Part shown: piece by piece, positions 1 to 10,720 of the stretch
How the letters are laid out: every line of letters begins with the position of its first letter
How positions within the stretch are numbered: position 1 is the first letter of the stretch
DNA from: Hypoxylon rubiginosum
Taxonomy: Eukaryota > Ascomycota > Sordariomycetes > Xylariales > Hypoxylaceae
Assembly (NCBI GenBank): GCA_902806565.1
Contig: CADCXA010000037.1
Span: forward strand, 930,001 to 994,000
Reading direction: 5' to 3'
Length of the DNA stretch: 64,000 nt
Translations under genes and position numbers: made by a program
Notes under the pieces: model-generated
The model's input: the letters and a program-made list of their open reading frames with translations, nothing else
The model's database searches: none
What the model was told of the DNA's origin: nothing

Positions 1-174
1 TATATGATTAATATGTTTTCTGTAATGGAAAAACTTGGAATTTTAAACATGCGTGAGGATGGAATGTCCTGTTCACAACGGAGAACCATAGCAAAAAGAT
101 TTGATTATAAACACTCTGGGATACAATGGAAAGAAACCGCGAAACCGGTGTGGTAGCCTAAGACGTGTCATCAC
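1..174. other. Left edge, probable intron or broken continuation of the FGAM synthase gene
   Basis: On the minus strand this stretch follows the GTAAGT donor at the end of the FGAM synthase frame. Acceptor-like AG sites occur, for example TTACAG near position 20 and AACAG near 75, but translation after either one does not resemble the conserved sequence that should follow HCRHK. It is AT-rich, as an intron or decayed sequence would be. Confidence 0.35.
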
Positions 175-858
175 TTACTTGTGGCGACAATGCTCAGAGT
201 TTACCTGAGCAAACATGAAGAGCTCAACATCCTTCGGTGGTCGTCCAAGTTGAGTGAATTCTTGAACGAGGTATTCCATCTCGGATTGATCTAGGGCTAG
301 ACCATGCGCCAGATTATACGCCTTGAGCATATCAATGGGGCTCTGATCTCCGGAAAATATGTCGACGACCTCCAGCGGTAAGGCCTCCCGCTCTACGAAC
401 ATAGAGTCAAGGTCTGGCTGGTTAGGAGATATGACTTCCGTCATGCGGTCGAAGAATAAGTCTTTGAAGGGGATCTCATCGCCGGAGAAAGGCTGCTCGA
501 ATTCTACGGTGACAGATCGCGCCCGTTCTACCCGATGGACCTGGTCCTTGAGGCCGCAGACTTCGCAGACCTTGGTAGCTTTGGAGCTCCATGGAGATAT
601 GTTTCGTGGTATAATGTAAAGAGTACGGGTGTAACCAATATGAGTTAATGGCGGAGAGCCAGAATCGCCAGGTAGTGGGAGCAGCTGCTGGAGTTTGGGC
701 TGAACAGCCTTCTTGTCTCCTTTGATATGCGCGTAATAAATCCAAGACCCTAGGATGTTGGTGACTTTGGTAGATGCTGCCAGGTTAATGCGATCCTTCA
801 ACTTCTTGGCCTCGGAGGGCGTGAAGCAAGACTCTCCTGTAAGGACGAGGTAATCCAT
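175..858 (-). CDS. ADE6: Phosphoribosylformylglycinamidine synthase, N-terminal part (partial)
   Basis: The reading frame encodes the N-terminal 227 residues of FGAM synthase, the purine-pathway enzyme that converts FGAR to FGAM with glutamine and ATP. The conserved block ISPWSSKAT and, at the end, VELFMFAQVNSEHCRHK match the linker and the start of the first synthetase domain; the full family is about 1350 residues. The frame stops right after HCRHK, where a good donor (GTAAGT) lies on the minus strand. The gene may therefore continue through an intron beyond the left edge. Bases 1-174 do not show the expected next residues (IFNA-W): the best acceptors give no match. Two residues are missing just before ISPWSSKAT, where most homologues have GT. 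It may be the first exon of a working gene, or a truncated or diverged copy. The start was chosen at the only ATG that gives the family N-terminus. Confidence 0.75.
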   Translation of the reverse strand: MDYLVLTGESCFTPSEAKKLKDRINLAASTKVTNILGSWIYYAHIKGDKKAVQPKLQQLLPLPGDSGSPPLTHIGYTRTLYIIPRNISPWSSKATKVCEVCGLKDQVHRVERARSVTVEFEQPFSGDEIPFKDLFFDRMTEVISPNQPDLDSMFVEREALPLEVVDIFSGDQSPIDMLKAYNLAHGLALDQSEMEYLVQEFTQLGRPPKDVELFMFAQVNSEHCRHK

Positions 859-1547
859 CTTATCAGGAAACGACCAAATGGTCTGAAGGGGCGATAAATG
901 GAAGCTCTGGTGAACCCGAGTGTGCCAGTCCAGTCCTTGAAGCCTTATCGAGTAATTCCGTAAAAGAAAATGTTCTCGAGTGTGGGGTTCATTGGAAAAG
1001 AGTCATGTTTTCTTTGGAGGGGTGGAGGGGCAGAACAGACCCTGCATGTCCGTTGATTCCATGAACCAATCACCACTTAGCCGTGAGCCCGATTCTGCAT
1101 TAGAAACTCATGTGCGATAAGGCGATAAGTCTTGTCGGATGTGAAATCAACCGTCCCGAGTCTTATAGCTACGGTAGGTAGATCTAGCTGCAACCTCTAC
1201 GTCAGTATTAGGTAAGGCATTAATATTATCATCAGGCTAACCCTCCTTGGGTGTAAATCTGTTCCACATCAATTTGTGACCAGCTGTTTGAAAAAAAGTT
1301 CACACAGTCGCGGTTCTTTCCTAAGACCGCGTATTCTATACAATAGCTTCATTCTAGAGACGGGAGACTTTCCAATCCCCCCCTACTGATGATACGTTTC
1401 TTTCAACTAAGCCAGTAATGAAGTCACAAATTTTATCATCAATGCCTCAGGAGTAAACTATTTACATAAAATTGGTTCAATTGGTTCTCGAATGCGCCGT
1501 CTTCCCGCTTTCTCCGGTGTTGTTATACTCGATATCCCCCGTAAAGG
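859..1547. other. Divergent intergenic region
   Basis: This is the shared upstream region of the FGAM synthase frame (minus) and the PQ-loop gene (plus). I see no open frame of note. It should hold both promoters, but I recognise no specific site. Confidence 0.4.
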
Positions 1548-2528
1548 ATGCGCTTCTTCACCATCTTGGCCGGCTATGCCGCCCCGATATTTCTAATAAC
1601 ATCTCCGATCCTATCATACTCGGATCAAGCGATTTCTATGCATAGGGCGAGATCGAGCGCGGGCTTTTCACTTGACATCCCCCTGATCATGCTGGTTGCG
1701 TCGATATTCAGGTATGTCAGCCCCCTACCCCCTTTACCCCTATGCCTAGATGCCGACAATACTGACAATGGTTATCGACAGAGTCTTCTACTATCCTGGC
1801 GCGAAGTATGACACTGCCTTGCTGATCCAATCATTTTGCAACATATTCATGCAACTCATTCTTCTAAAAATCGCTCTCGACCACCGACCGCCGCCATCGT
1901 CAAAGGGGGGTGATGCTGCGCTTCCGTTCGTAGGCGCGCAAGATGGACTCTCAGGGTTTCGAAGGCCATATAATTTCTGGCAGTGGAGGTCACCAAAACC
2001 GTACGGTTTCATTGAACGTCCTTTCTCGCACTTCTGCTAATCCCATACATCAGCTACTGGCAGTTTCTATTAGCCCAATTCATCGGCTTGGTCGTACTCG
2101 AGCTGCTCCTTGCTCCCTTCGACTCGGTGTATTCTGGATATTCGGCTTTAATAGGATACATTGGCTTGTCGGTTGAGGCGACATTGCCAATTCCGCAGCT
2201 CCTCGCCAACGCACGTTCCCGCTCCTGCAAAGGCTTTCGCGTCTCCGTGTTGGCGAGTTGGCTGGTTGGAGATACCATGAAGATGTTTTGGTTTTTTACG
2301 TCCACTACTGAAATTCCACTAGCGTTCAAGCTTTGTGGTATATTCCAGGCTGCTTGCGACGTCATCATTGGCATCCAATATTTGATGTATGGTGATCAAC
2401 AGCCAACACTTAAAACACAGCAAGCGTGGCCACACTCAGGTGCCAAGCCGCATCTCTCTCCTGGACCCTACAGCGGACGACAGACGCCAACTGGGAGGAG
2501 AACTCCACTAGGGGAGAAGACGATTTAA
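1548..2528 (+). CDS. PQ-loop membrane protein, ANY1/SLC66A2-like
   Basis: Three exons join into one protein: 1548-1711, 1782-2000 and 2054-2528, with introns GTATGT...CAG and GTACGG...CAG. It is about 285 residues long and rich in hydrophobic segments. The block SSAGFSLDIPLIMLVASI with the following VFYYPGAKYDT is the first PQ-loop repeat, and EATLPIPQLLANARSRSCKG is the second. This arrangement fits the SLC66A2 (PQLC1)/yeast ANY1 family, which acts in Golgi-endosome membranes and opposes phospholipid flippases; that role is family knowledge, not visible here. The C-terminal tail (GPYSGRQTPTGRRTPLGEKT) is soluble and Ser/Thr-Pro rich. Both splice joints restore the family pattern (SIF-R-VFYY and SPKP-YWQF), which supports the model. 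Confidence 0.85.
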
Positions 2529-4755
2529 ATGAATAATGACTTCATCTTTTCAAGCTCCCTCGTCAAATATGCCGGTGACAACCTTCGTATGTGCCTTGTA
2601 TGTACCCTGTATGTAAGGCTGTCGAGAGCTCGATGGTGACAAGAAAGAAACATGTCGCATGTTCTCTTAAGCCTATATTTTAGGTGTTTGCTAGACTTGA
2701 TCACATTGATACTGCTAGATTTGCCAATAAGGATGCTCTATCACAAATCATATTAAACTAACCCCCACGACCTAAGATGTATGATTGTCGGTTGTTGAAC
2801 GATTTAGTAAGGCAAAAAAAGAAAAGAGACATGTGCTGGGGAATTGTGACTGGGACTGAGAACTGGGGCGCACGCATGTGGCTTAGGCGATAAGACTTGG
2901 TTGCTCTCAGAAAGTGGTGCGGGTGCCGTGAATAAGTGTTAATGAGTACTTCCAACCTTCAGAGTCTATCATTGATGGGCAGCCACAACATATAGAATTA
3001 AAAAATGAGAAACGTCTTAGGGAACGGAAATAAAATATACAGTTCCTTACATGTATATTTTGTATACATTTAGGAGTTGCTGCGTCGCTAGACTTAGTTG
3101 ACATTTGAGTCTATAGTCACGGCCTAACTGGTACACACGCTTGTTCACTTTAACACTTCAGCGAATCTTTGCACTTTACACATACTTGCAAGCTTAAACC
3201 CCAACCACCTCGACGTAAAATACTAGGAAACTTCTCTTCTTGAGAATTTACTGGTAATCTCTCTTCTTTACTTCCGAGTTTACATTTAGTCTTTCGCCGT
3301 TATAACGACATAGCATTTATAACACCTCAAGTCTCGACGTTATAATATTATAGCGTACGTTAACCGTCGTATAACTTCGTTTTAGGTTTTCGTTAAACTC
3401 TCTATACAACTCTTAACCTCTAAGCCTCGAGGCATCTCAAGCTCAAAGTGAGTCATTTTTAGTTATTAGTATGTTCCATTAACAATTGGTTACATACCTT
3501 TATGGTAGCGACACTATTCTCGAGACCTGGACAATAAATTTCAGCTGCATTAATAAATTAGTGCATACTCTCGTCATGGTGCATTGGAAATACTCATTGT
3601 AGCTTCATTACAAATAGCTGTTCAGAACATCCCGTAATACTGACTTCCTATCGAAGCATCGTACCTTTTCTGAGGGCCGGATCTTCGAGTTCAACTACCT
3701 CAAAGATTCGAAATCGAGTCTTGGGTTACCAAAAGAGTCATCTATGCCTATGGTAGCTAGATAGTTACCCGGTGTAGAACGGAAAAGATAACCGTGTTTC
3801 GGTCTCTAGCTACAAGCAGAGGAACCGTGCTGCTCCGTCTCCGTCTCCGTCTCCCGGCCGACCTCCGCAGCCGACCTCCGTGCCGACACTACGTGGGTCT
3901 GTCCTTGAAGGTGTCACCCGCGTAAGGACACTGCTCCTCAAGACTGTTGACATAATATCGAGAAGCTGGCGCCCATAGCAACAGGCAACTGCTGTTCCTA
4001 GGGTATCTTGGTAAGTTGCCCCCTCCACATAATGCTATTTTTTTCTTCCTCGAGCATCCCATCCACACCCTCGCTCCTTTTCAACCCTTTACCAACCCAC
4101 CTCCCATCTTCGTTGTTCCTCTAGCATTCTACAGCAACCAACATTCTTTTCCTCTACACCCAACCAAAGCTGTCATATCTGACTGCGTCTCATAATCATA
4201 GTTGCACCCTCAGCAAACCTACCGGATACCACATCGACCTACCTTGACAATCTCAACACAATCAACCTAGCTTTTGTCATACATCTGGTAAGTTGTATAT
4301 CTATTATTTCTAGTCCTAGGGCTGCGCTTGCCCATCACTACTTCTACCTCCTGCCCTAGTAATCTTTGAGTTGAAGTCACCTATTCCGTCCTTTACATAT
4401 CTTTCCTATTGCCTCTCCCTCCCGCCTCTTTCCTCTCACCTCGTTTCTCTCACCTCTCTCCTACCCACTGCCTCTTCTCAGATTTTATTCTGTCCATACA
4501 GCAACACTATTGCTACTACCAACCCAGCCCAGATACTACACATCTTCGACAGGCATTCAACCTCTTCACTTGACCAGCCGACACCTATCTCTCTTGCGTG
4601 ACTAACGTCGAGTAGGTTCCCCTACCGGCATAGCATTCAACACCTTCTCTCCTCTAGACTCTTCTTGCCTGACAGCATTTAAAGACTGCCAAACCTACTT
4701 CGCTGCTTGGACTCACCTTTCAGTTCTTCTTTTTCAGGCACGCAACACCGTCAAA
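2529..4755. other. Gene-poor region and upstream region of the Myb-like gene
   Basis: No convincing gene is visible. Bases 3000-3700 are AT-rich with short frames only and could be decayed repeat sequence. A short (TCCGTC)n-like run lies near 3834-3855. From about 4030 the plus strand turns C/T-rich, as is usual upstream of active fungal genes. A possible 5' UTR intron runs from a GTAAGT donor at 4288 to TTTTTCAG at 4737, eighteen bases before the ATG of the next gene. Confidence 0.4.
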
Positions 4756-6545
4756 ATGCCCGCACCGACCAACAAGACGAACTTCAAGACGTACGAGGCC
4801 AGTACGCGCTTGCTGGCTGCCGTAATTGCTACCAATCATGGCAAGATCAAGCTTGACTTCAAAGGTATGTGGTTTCAATCCGCCTCATGATCTATTATCA
4901 CGATGATTATATACTTCCTATTCAATGTGTTTACAATATAACCCTACATACCTACCTACCAACTGTCCCCCCCTCTCCCACAATAACTGTTGCAAACGGC
5001 GCTGCCTGCTTTCTTCCAAGTCACGTCTGATTTCCTGTCTTCTACAGCCATTGCAACTCACATGGGCGGTGGCACTGGTAAAGATGCCGTCAACCATCGT
5101 CTTCGTCCTATCAAGGCACTGGCCCAGATGATGTCTGAATACGTGGCACAGAACAAGGACCCCGGTGACCTTAGAGCACCCGAGGGGAAAGGTAGCGATC
5201 GCGCCACGCCCCGGAAGAAGGGAGAGGAGAAAGGAGGAGGTGACCCATCCCCAACTACATTTTTCCGTCTTCTTACACCCTTTCCGTTTACGTATCGATC
5301 CCCGGTCGTCTTAACTTCACATATTCCACAGTCGCATCGTTATCTCGCTGTGGATCTCAAGTCGTACCTTCTCATCTACACCTGGATCTTCCTAAACTGA
5401 TGTGGCATCAGAGCTCGCGTCCTTGATGGGTGGCGGCATCACGGCCTCGGCCGTAGACCACCGCTTGCGCCCCGTCAAGCAACTGTCCAAGCTGCAGCTT
5501 TCCGTGCGTCAGCAGAATAAGGACCCGGGCGAATTACCCATCAATGGACCAGGTGACCCGATGCCACCCCCCTCTTCCCCTTATCGCTACACCGCACCGC
5601 ATCACATAACATTACTATGCTCAAATATTAAAACACATCTAGTTGAAGAAAGCAAGACAGCTAACACTTCTCGCAGAGATCCATAAGCTCTTCGGAGAAA
5701 GCACCGCCGGCGGCCTCGCATGGCAGTTCCGCGATATCCGAGCCATGGGTCGCGAGATGCAGGACGCCGTCGACAAAGGCGAGAACCCGGCAGACGTCAA
5801 GGCCCCGGGCTTCGGTACTCCCTCGCGCGTCAAGCCTCCCAAGGCGGCCCGATCCGGCGACACCGGCGGCCCCGCGAAACGCAAGCGAGGCGGCGGAGGA
5901 GCGGGAGGTGCGATAGCCAAGAAGAGAAGCAAGGTGGCCATGTCCGACGAAGAAGACGACGACGACGTGGACCTTGACTCTACCGACTTCGACGCCAAGG
6001 ACGTGCACTCGGACGAGAAGGGCGACTCGGGCATCGGCGCCGGCGAAGACGACGATAGCGACGTACAGATCACACCGACGCCCACCCCGGCCTCTAAGCG
6101 CACGAAGCTGCCGGAGAAGCCCCGCTCTCGGCTGGCCGGCGGCAGCGCAGCCTCTGCTAAACCCGCTGCTAAGAAGAACAGCAGCAGCAAGGGCAGCAAG
6201 GGCAGCAAGAGCAGCAAGGGCAGCAAGGGCAACAACGCCAACAACGCCAGCAGCGGCGCGGCCATGGCTAACAGCAGCGTCCGCCGCTCGCTCTTCGGCA
6301 ACGGCGCTAAGCCCGCCGTCCCCGCAGGCGACGACGACGACGACGGCGACGTCGAGGTCGTCGACCTCAGCGGCGTGGACGCGCCCGCCCGTAAGATGGC
6401 GACGCGAGCCTCCCGCCTCAAGGCCGACCCGGAGCCGCAGCAGGAGCTCAGCCCGGAGGAGCAGGAGGAAATCTTCTTCAACCCCTTCATGGGAAGCAAC
6501 GGCATGTACGGCGACGAGGGCGAGTACATGGACGGAGAGGCCTAA
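4756..6545 (+). CDS. Nuclear Myb-like protein with an exon-repeated helix module
   Basis: Four exons (4756-4864, 5048-5191, 5412-5552, 5677-6545) encode about 420 residues. Exon 1 gives a first helix (RLLAAVIATNHGKIKLDFK). Exons 2, 3 and the start of 4 each encode a version of the same following module: MGGGTGKDAVNHRLRPIK, MGGGITASAVDHRLRPVK and FGESTAGGLAWQFRDIR. Each ends in a related (Q/K)(N)KDPG(D/E)L or GENPADV tail. All three introns are phase 1, so exons 2 and 3 are symmetric (144 and 141 bases). The pattern resembles small fungal Myb/SANT-like domains, which is an inference from helix layout and the HRLRP motif. The C-terminal half is low complexity: a basic patch (KRKR, KKRSK) suitable as a nuclear signal, acidic runs and SKG repeats. 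A DNA- or chromatin-binding role is likely but unproven. Confidence 0.75.
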
Positions 6546-7423
6546 AGGTCTCGGTTGGTTGGAGTACCTACATCCGACATCAACAACTACAACTTCTTAC
6601 GGTTTACGAAAGAAAAGCTATAAAAAAAATTCGCGATGATTTGCAACGAGTTCTACGACGTTTCGGTTTTCCGCTATTCTGTTCATTTTTCGTTCTTCGA
6701 CGACGACTCCGCAAGAGGGATGGCTATACTATTCCACCGTCACGAGCTGGTAGTGTGCCTTTCGCCTAGCACACTAGCAGAGCATCATCGGACGTCTTCG
6801 GTTTCGTTCTCGCTTTCCTTAATTCAGTTTCGAGAGGTCGTATACACCCTCGCTTTCGACAAATCAGCACCTCGGTCTGCAAGATGTTACTCGAGTGCTA
6901 AGATACACCCCCCTTCACAATTCGCCTCAGGGCTACCGGACTAATCGGATTTCATCGGATGTTGCCTACATCTACGGGATATAGGCTCTAGGGTGGAGGG
7001 TATTACTCGTGGATGGGCAACACACGTGAGACGACAGCAAGGGTTACGAACGCGGTGGGCGTTTCGGATGGAATGAAGGCGGCGGATGGTAATCAGGAAA
7101 AAGGGAAACAAAAAAAAAACTCCTCTCCTTAGTTGATTTCGACACATCGACCGGCACGAACACGACGGTTTAAACCTCGTTTCTTTGAGCCGGTCGGAGC
7201 AGATACTCATGACAGCTGACCTATCGTCAGCCCTGAGAAACTCTGCTCACAAGTGGTCATCTCTGTTTTTGCGATGGATTTTAAATCTGCGGATGAATTA
7301 GATGGATATCAGGAAGCTTACGCTACCTACCTACTTCTTAGATAGATAGTCAAGCTCGCCCTGAATACTATCCTCTATCCTCACATAATGCCTTCGTCCT
7401 TTTTATTTCTTTCTCATCTCCCT
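6546..7423. other. Convergent intergenic region
   Basis: This lies between the 3' ends of the Myb-like gene (plus) and MET12 (minus). Frames up to about 100 codons occur but show no family resemblance or codon pattern of a gene. I see nothing beyond probable 3' UTRs. Confidence 0.4.
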
Positions 7424-9448
7424 TCATTTTAACAGCAAATCCCACAGCGCGTCCTTTTCTACGTAGTCATGATGAATGATATTAACCAGCCACGAGTCCG
7501 TCATCGCCCTCTCCAGCAGCTTTTCGCTGTCGGACCCTTTCCCGTAGACCTGCGCCCACTCGCCGAAGATGCCGAACGCCTCCTCGCTCCATGCCCGGAA
7601 GCTCACCTCCTCTATGATGGTGGGCGTGATGATCTCCTTGCCCGGGAAGACGCCCCACGTCACCGCGTTCGTGCTTGATTCCTTCACCTCGCCGGCCAGC
7701 CCACCCGTGTCGTCCGACGAGATGTAGTCCCCCGCCGCGTTCGCCGCGTAGAAGCAGACCGAATCCTTCACCTCGGAGCTCTGCAGCTTCTCGTGGAGCA
7801 CCTTCCACTCCGCCGATGGGATGAAGAACTCGACGAAGGCCTTCTGGAAGACGAACCCCTGCTGCGGACCCCAGCCGAAGACGGGGTCCGAAGAGCGCAG
7901 CCCGTTCACGGTTGGCTGCGACGCCACCGTCCACCAGCCCTTCGAGTTTAGTCGTATGAGCTGGTCGGTAATTATCTTGGTCTCCTCGTTGAATTCCTCC
8001 TCGCTCCACGGGATCGCTGAGAGCTCTCCCTTGAGATGCCGCACGAACAACTCGTTGATGTCCTCCCGTTTCGCAGGATAGCCCCACAAGCTAACGGCCT
8101 GCGCGTTTGATACATGCAGGCTCGGCCCATACCCGTCAATCTCTCCGTAGGCTGGCGATCTGGCGTCGCCCCATCGGCCGTTGGGGAAGTCGTCCCACGT
8201 GGCTTCGCGGCCGAGCACGCCCTCGCCCTCCGAGATGGCCAAGGTGTTCGCTCGGCTGTTGATGGGCTCCGCCGGTATGCTGGCTTCCGCGGAAGTGGCT
8301 TCATATTCCGGGTTTGAGATCGAGCGCCCGGAGACGATGACTCGGTTGCGGGGTTCGGAGCCGAGGTTCGATTGTCTTCGACTTCGAGAGTTCTCCCTGG
8401 GCTGGGATACGTGGCCGTGATCCGACCCGTTGACCAGGAGCGTCGGGATCTGTGCGGCAATTTCATCGATAATTGCTTCCTCCGGGTTAGGGGTGCCAGG
8501 AGGTATGAGGTTCGTCCTTTCGACGATGAATGATACAGCTTTTTCGAGATTTAAGGTATAGAAATGGAAACCCGTAGGGCCAGACGTCCTGGTGAGCCCC
8601 TTGACCTTCTCAACAATCTCACATAGGATGTCTACTCCTACATTCTTGACCCTCTCGTCGTCCTTTTTCACGGCATCTAGTCTAGACATTATCGTATCAG
8701 GTATTCTAGCATGGCTAAGCTTCGTCGTTCTCTTGATCATCTGGTAACTTTGGATGGGCATCAGACCCGGAATGATAGGGATTGATTTGAAGGCACCGCT
8801 GGGATGTTCGCGCAAAGTCCGCTCAAAGTCAATGTAGGCGTCTATGTCGAAGAACAACTGCGTCATGAGGAAGTCTGCGCCCGCAAGTGTCTTGTCGACT
8901 AGGTAGGGGAGGTCATGCTCCAGACTTTGCCCTAGAGGATGGCTCTCGTCGGCATGGCCTTCGGGGTACGCGGCGACACCAATACAGAAGTAATCGCCGT
9001 GGGCTTTCTTTATATATCGCACCAGATCAATGGCCCATATGAAGTTTTCGTCGATAGCGTCTTCGGGACTTTCGTTGGTATCTTGATATTCCGCCGCCCT
9101 TGGAGGGTCGCCTCTTAAAGCTAGGATATTTCTGATTCCTAGCGCTTTCGCGTCCTCCAATGCCCTGTCAATCATCTTCCGGCTCATGTTCGTACACGTC
9201 AGGTGGAGACATGTGGTCAAGTTCAACTCCCTCTGACATATCTCTGCCAGCTCGAGCGACTTGGTGGCGGTAGATCCTCCAGCACCCCATGTCACATTCA
9301 CGAATAGGGGTCGCAGCGCTCGTGCCATTCGGTCGAGACGGTCGCGTAAGTTGGAAAAGCCCATTGGTGTCTTGGGCGGGAAGAACTCGAGAGAGAAGTA
9401 GTTGGAGCCAGCCGGCAAGGCGGCTATCTTGTCGGTGATTTTCTCCAT
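7424..9448 (-). CDS. MET12: Methylenetetrahydrofolate reductase, MET12 type
   Basis: One intron-free frame of 674 residues. The enzyme reduces 5,10-methylene-THF to 5-methyl-THF for methionine synthesis. The N-terminal catalytic TIM barrel starts with SLEFFPPKT and contains VTWGAGGS, HLTCTNM, NILALRGDPP and PGLMPI, the flavin- and folate-binding core. A linker of about 100 less conserved residues (about 325-425) leads to the C-terminal regulatory domain with ATWDDFPNGRWGD, SRSP-like ARSPAYGEIDGYGPS and the end block NIIHHDYVEKDALWDLL. The GREATWDDFPNGRWGD and C-terminal VHHD-type pattern fits the MET12 branch rather than MET13. Length agrees with yeast Met12 (657 residues). The ATG at 9448 directly precedes the conserved barrel start and was chosen for that reason. 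Confidence 0.93.
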   Translation of the reverse strand: MEKITDKIAALPAGSNYFSLEFFPPKTPMGFSNLRDRLDRMARALRPLFVNVTWGAGGSTATKSLELAEICQRELNLTTCLHLTCTNMSRKMIDRALEDAKALGIRNILALRGDPPRAAEYQDTNESPEDAIDENFIWAIDLVRYIKKAHGDYFCIGVAAYPEGHADESHPLGQSLEHDLPYLVDKTLAGADFLMTQLFFDIDAYIDFERTLREHPSGAFKSIPIIPGLMPIQSYQMIKRTTKLSHARIPDTIMSRLDAVKKDDERVKNVGVDILCEIVEKVKGLTRTSGPTGFHFYTLNLEKAVSFIVERTNLIPPGTPNPEEAIIDEIAAQIPTLLVNGSDHGHVSQPRENSRSRRQSNLGSEPRNRVIVSGRSISNPEYEATSAEASIPAEPINSRANTLAISEGEGVLGREATWDDFPNGRWGDARSPAYGEIDGYGPSLHVSNAQAVSLWGYPAKREDINELFVRHLKGELSAIPWSEEEFNEETKIITDQLIRLNSKGWWTVASQPTVNGLRSSDPVFGWGPQQGFVFQKAFVEFFIPSAEWKVLHEKLQSSEVKDSVCFYAANAAGDYISSDDTGGLAGEVKESSTNAVTWGVFPGKEIITPTIIEEVSFRAWSEEAFGIFGEWAQVYGKGSDSEKLLERAMTDSWLVNIIHHDYVEKDALWDLLLK

Positions 9449-10720
9449 GCTCGGCGGATATTTTAAGCACGTCTCGCTACGGAGAGTAAAATATCGCAGA
9501 AGCAGATGTAGATATACGTTCTAGGTGGTGTTCCCCTTTTCTCTTTTGTTTCTAGGTCGCCGTTCGGGTTAGAATGGGATAAATACTCGTCAGCGAGATC
9601 GGATCGATATCCCACGATAGATGAATCGGCTTGGAGGGGCAGGCCGGATCGGCGGCGAGGGAATTCGACCGGTAGAGTACTAGAGATAAAAAGGGATATC
9701 AATTGAAGTCTATACGAGGTCTATATCAAGTCAGATACAACAAAAATGTCTCGTCTGGTCACAGGTATTACAACATGAGAATTCGCCTCCGTGGCTTGCA
9801 GACTCTCTTTAAAAAACAAAAAACAAATTCGCAGGGTTTCTGGCTGGTGACTCGCGAAATTCTGACATCGGCGGTACAGCGGTAGTGGGCTGGTGGGGTA
9901 CCTGCATGTAACCCCGCATTATGTTACCTACCACCTACCACCTAGCGAGCTGTGTTTGGGAGCTGTTGCTTGGTATTTGCAGATTTGTAGCCAGCTGTAG
10001 CACACAATATGGCGTCGTTGGAGATACATCCTCCCGAAGCAACCCAGTCAGGCTGGAATTATGACATTTTTCCAAGACATATCTCAAAATGGCATACATC
10101 TTGTAGATATAAGGGCACCGTTTGATGATTTATACACCTAAGTTAATATGTACATGTAGGTATGTATACATAGTCACTAATGTACAATAAAGGCCACAGA
10201 GCATGTTAGATTGGGTTGTGTAAGAATGTGAGAAAGATCTAGGTACGGAAATCCGTCCCCCAATCCCGGGCTTAGATAATATCCCACTTATAGACCCGAA
10301 CTCTTCTTATTACCCGTGTACATATTTGAATCTAGACCCTTGCGTCACAAAATGGATCATCGACTTCCTAAAACCGCTAGGGCTATCTGCATCCTTATCG
10401 AATTTGTCATCTCCACGTATCTATCAGTGACCTGTAGGGCGTCGGGGACCGCAATGGTATAAAGATACGACCAGCATACGAAATAGACAGGAGCCTACCA
10501 CGGGCTGACAAACCTGCCCTCATGTAACCTTTTATCTCTTGTCTTATTACCTTTTTGGCTTTTCCGAGATCGTTGAGATTCTGTAGACTTATAGATTTTA
10601 TACCTTTACCATTAACCATCTTTTCAATAGCACAAGTCATCAATTGCCACTTATCAGTATCTTCGGAACGTAGTTGGGGATAGTATCACAGTCGGAAGCC
10701 CGACCCGTCTGTGGCCCGTC
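9449..10720. other. Divergent intergenic region
   Basis: This separates MET12 (minus) from the aminotransferase (plus) and should contain both promoters. It is AT-rich with short frames. I see no gene, RNA or clear motif. Confidence 0.4.

Noticed and set aside
5639..6529. A 296-codon minus-strand frame opposite the last exon of the Myb-like gene
   Set aside because: Its runs of Ser, Leu and Pro are the antisense of the acidic and SKG-rich coding repeats; no family motif or own splice structure.
7482..8087. A 201-codon minus-strand frame inside MET12
   Set aside because: Overlaps the MET12 coding frame out of register in GC-rich sequence; composition is Gly/Arg-rich without any motif.
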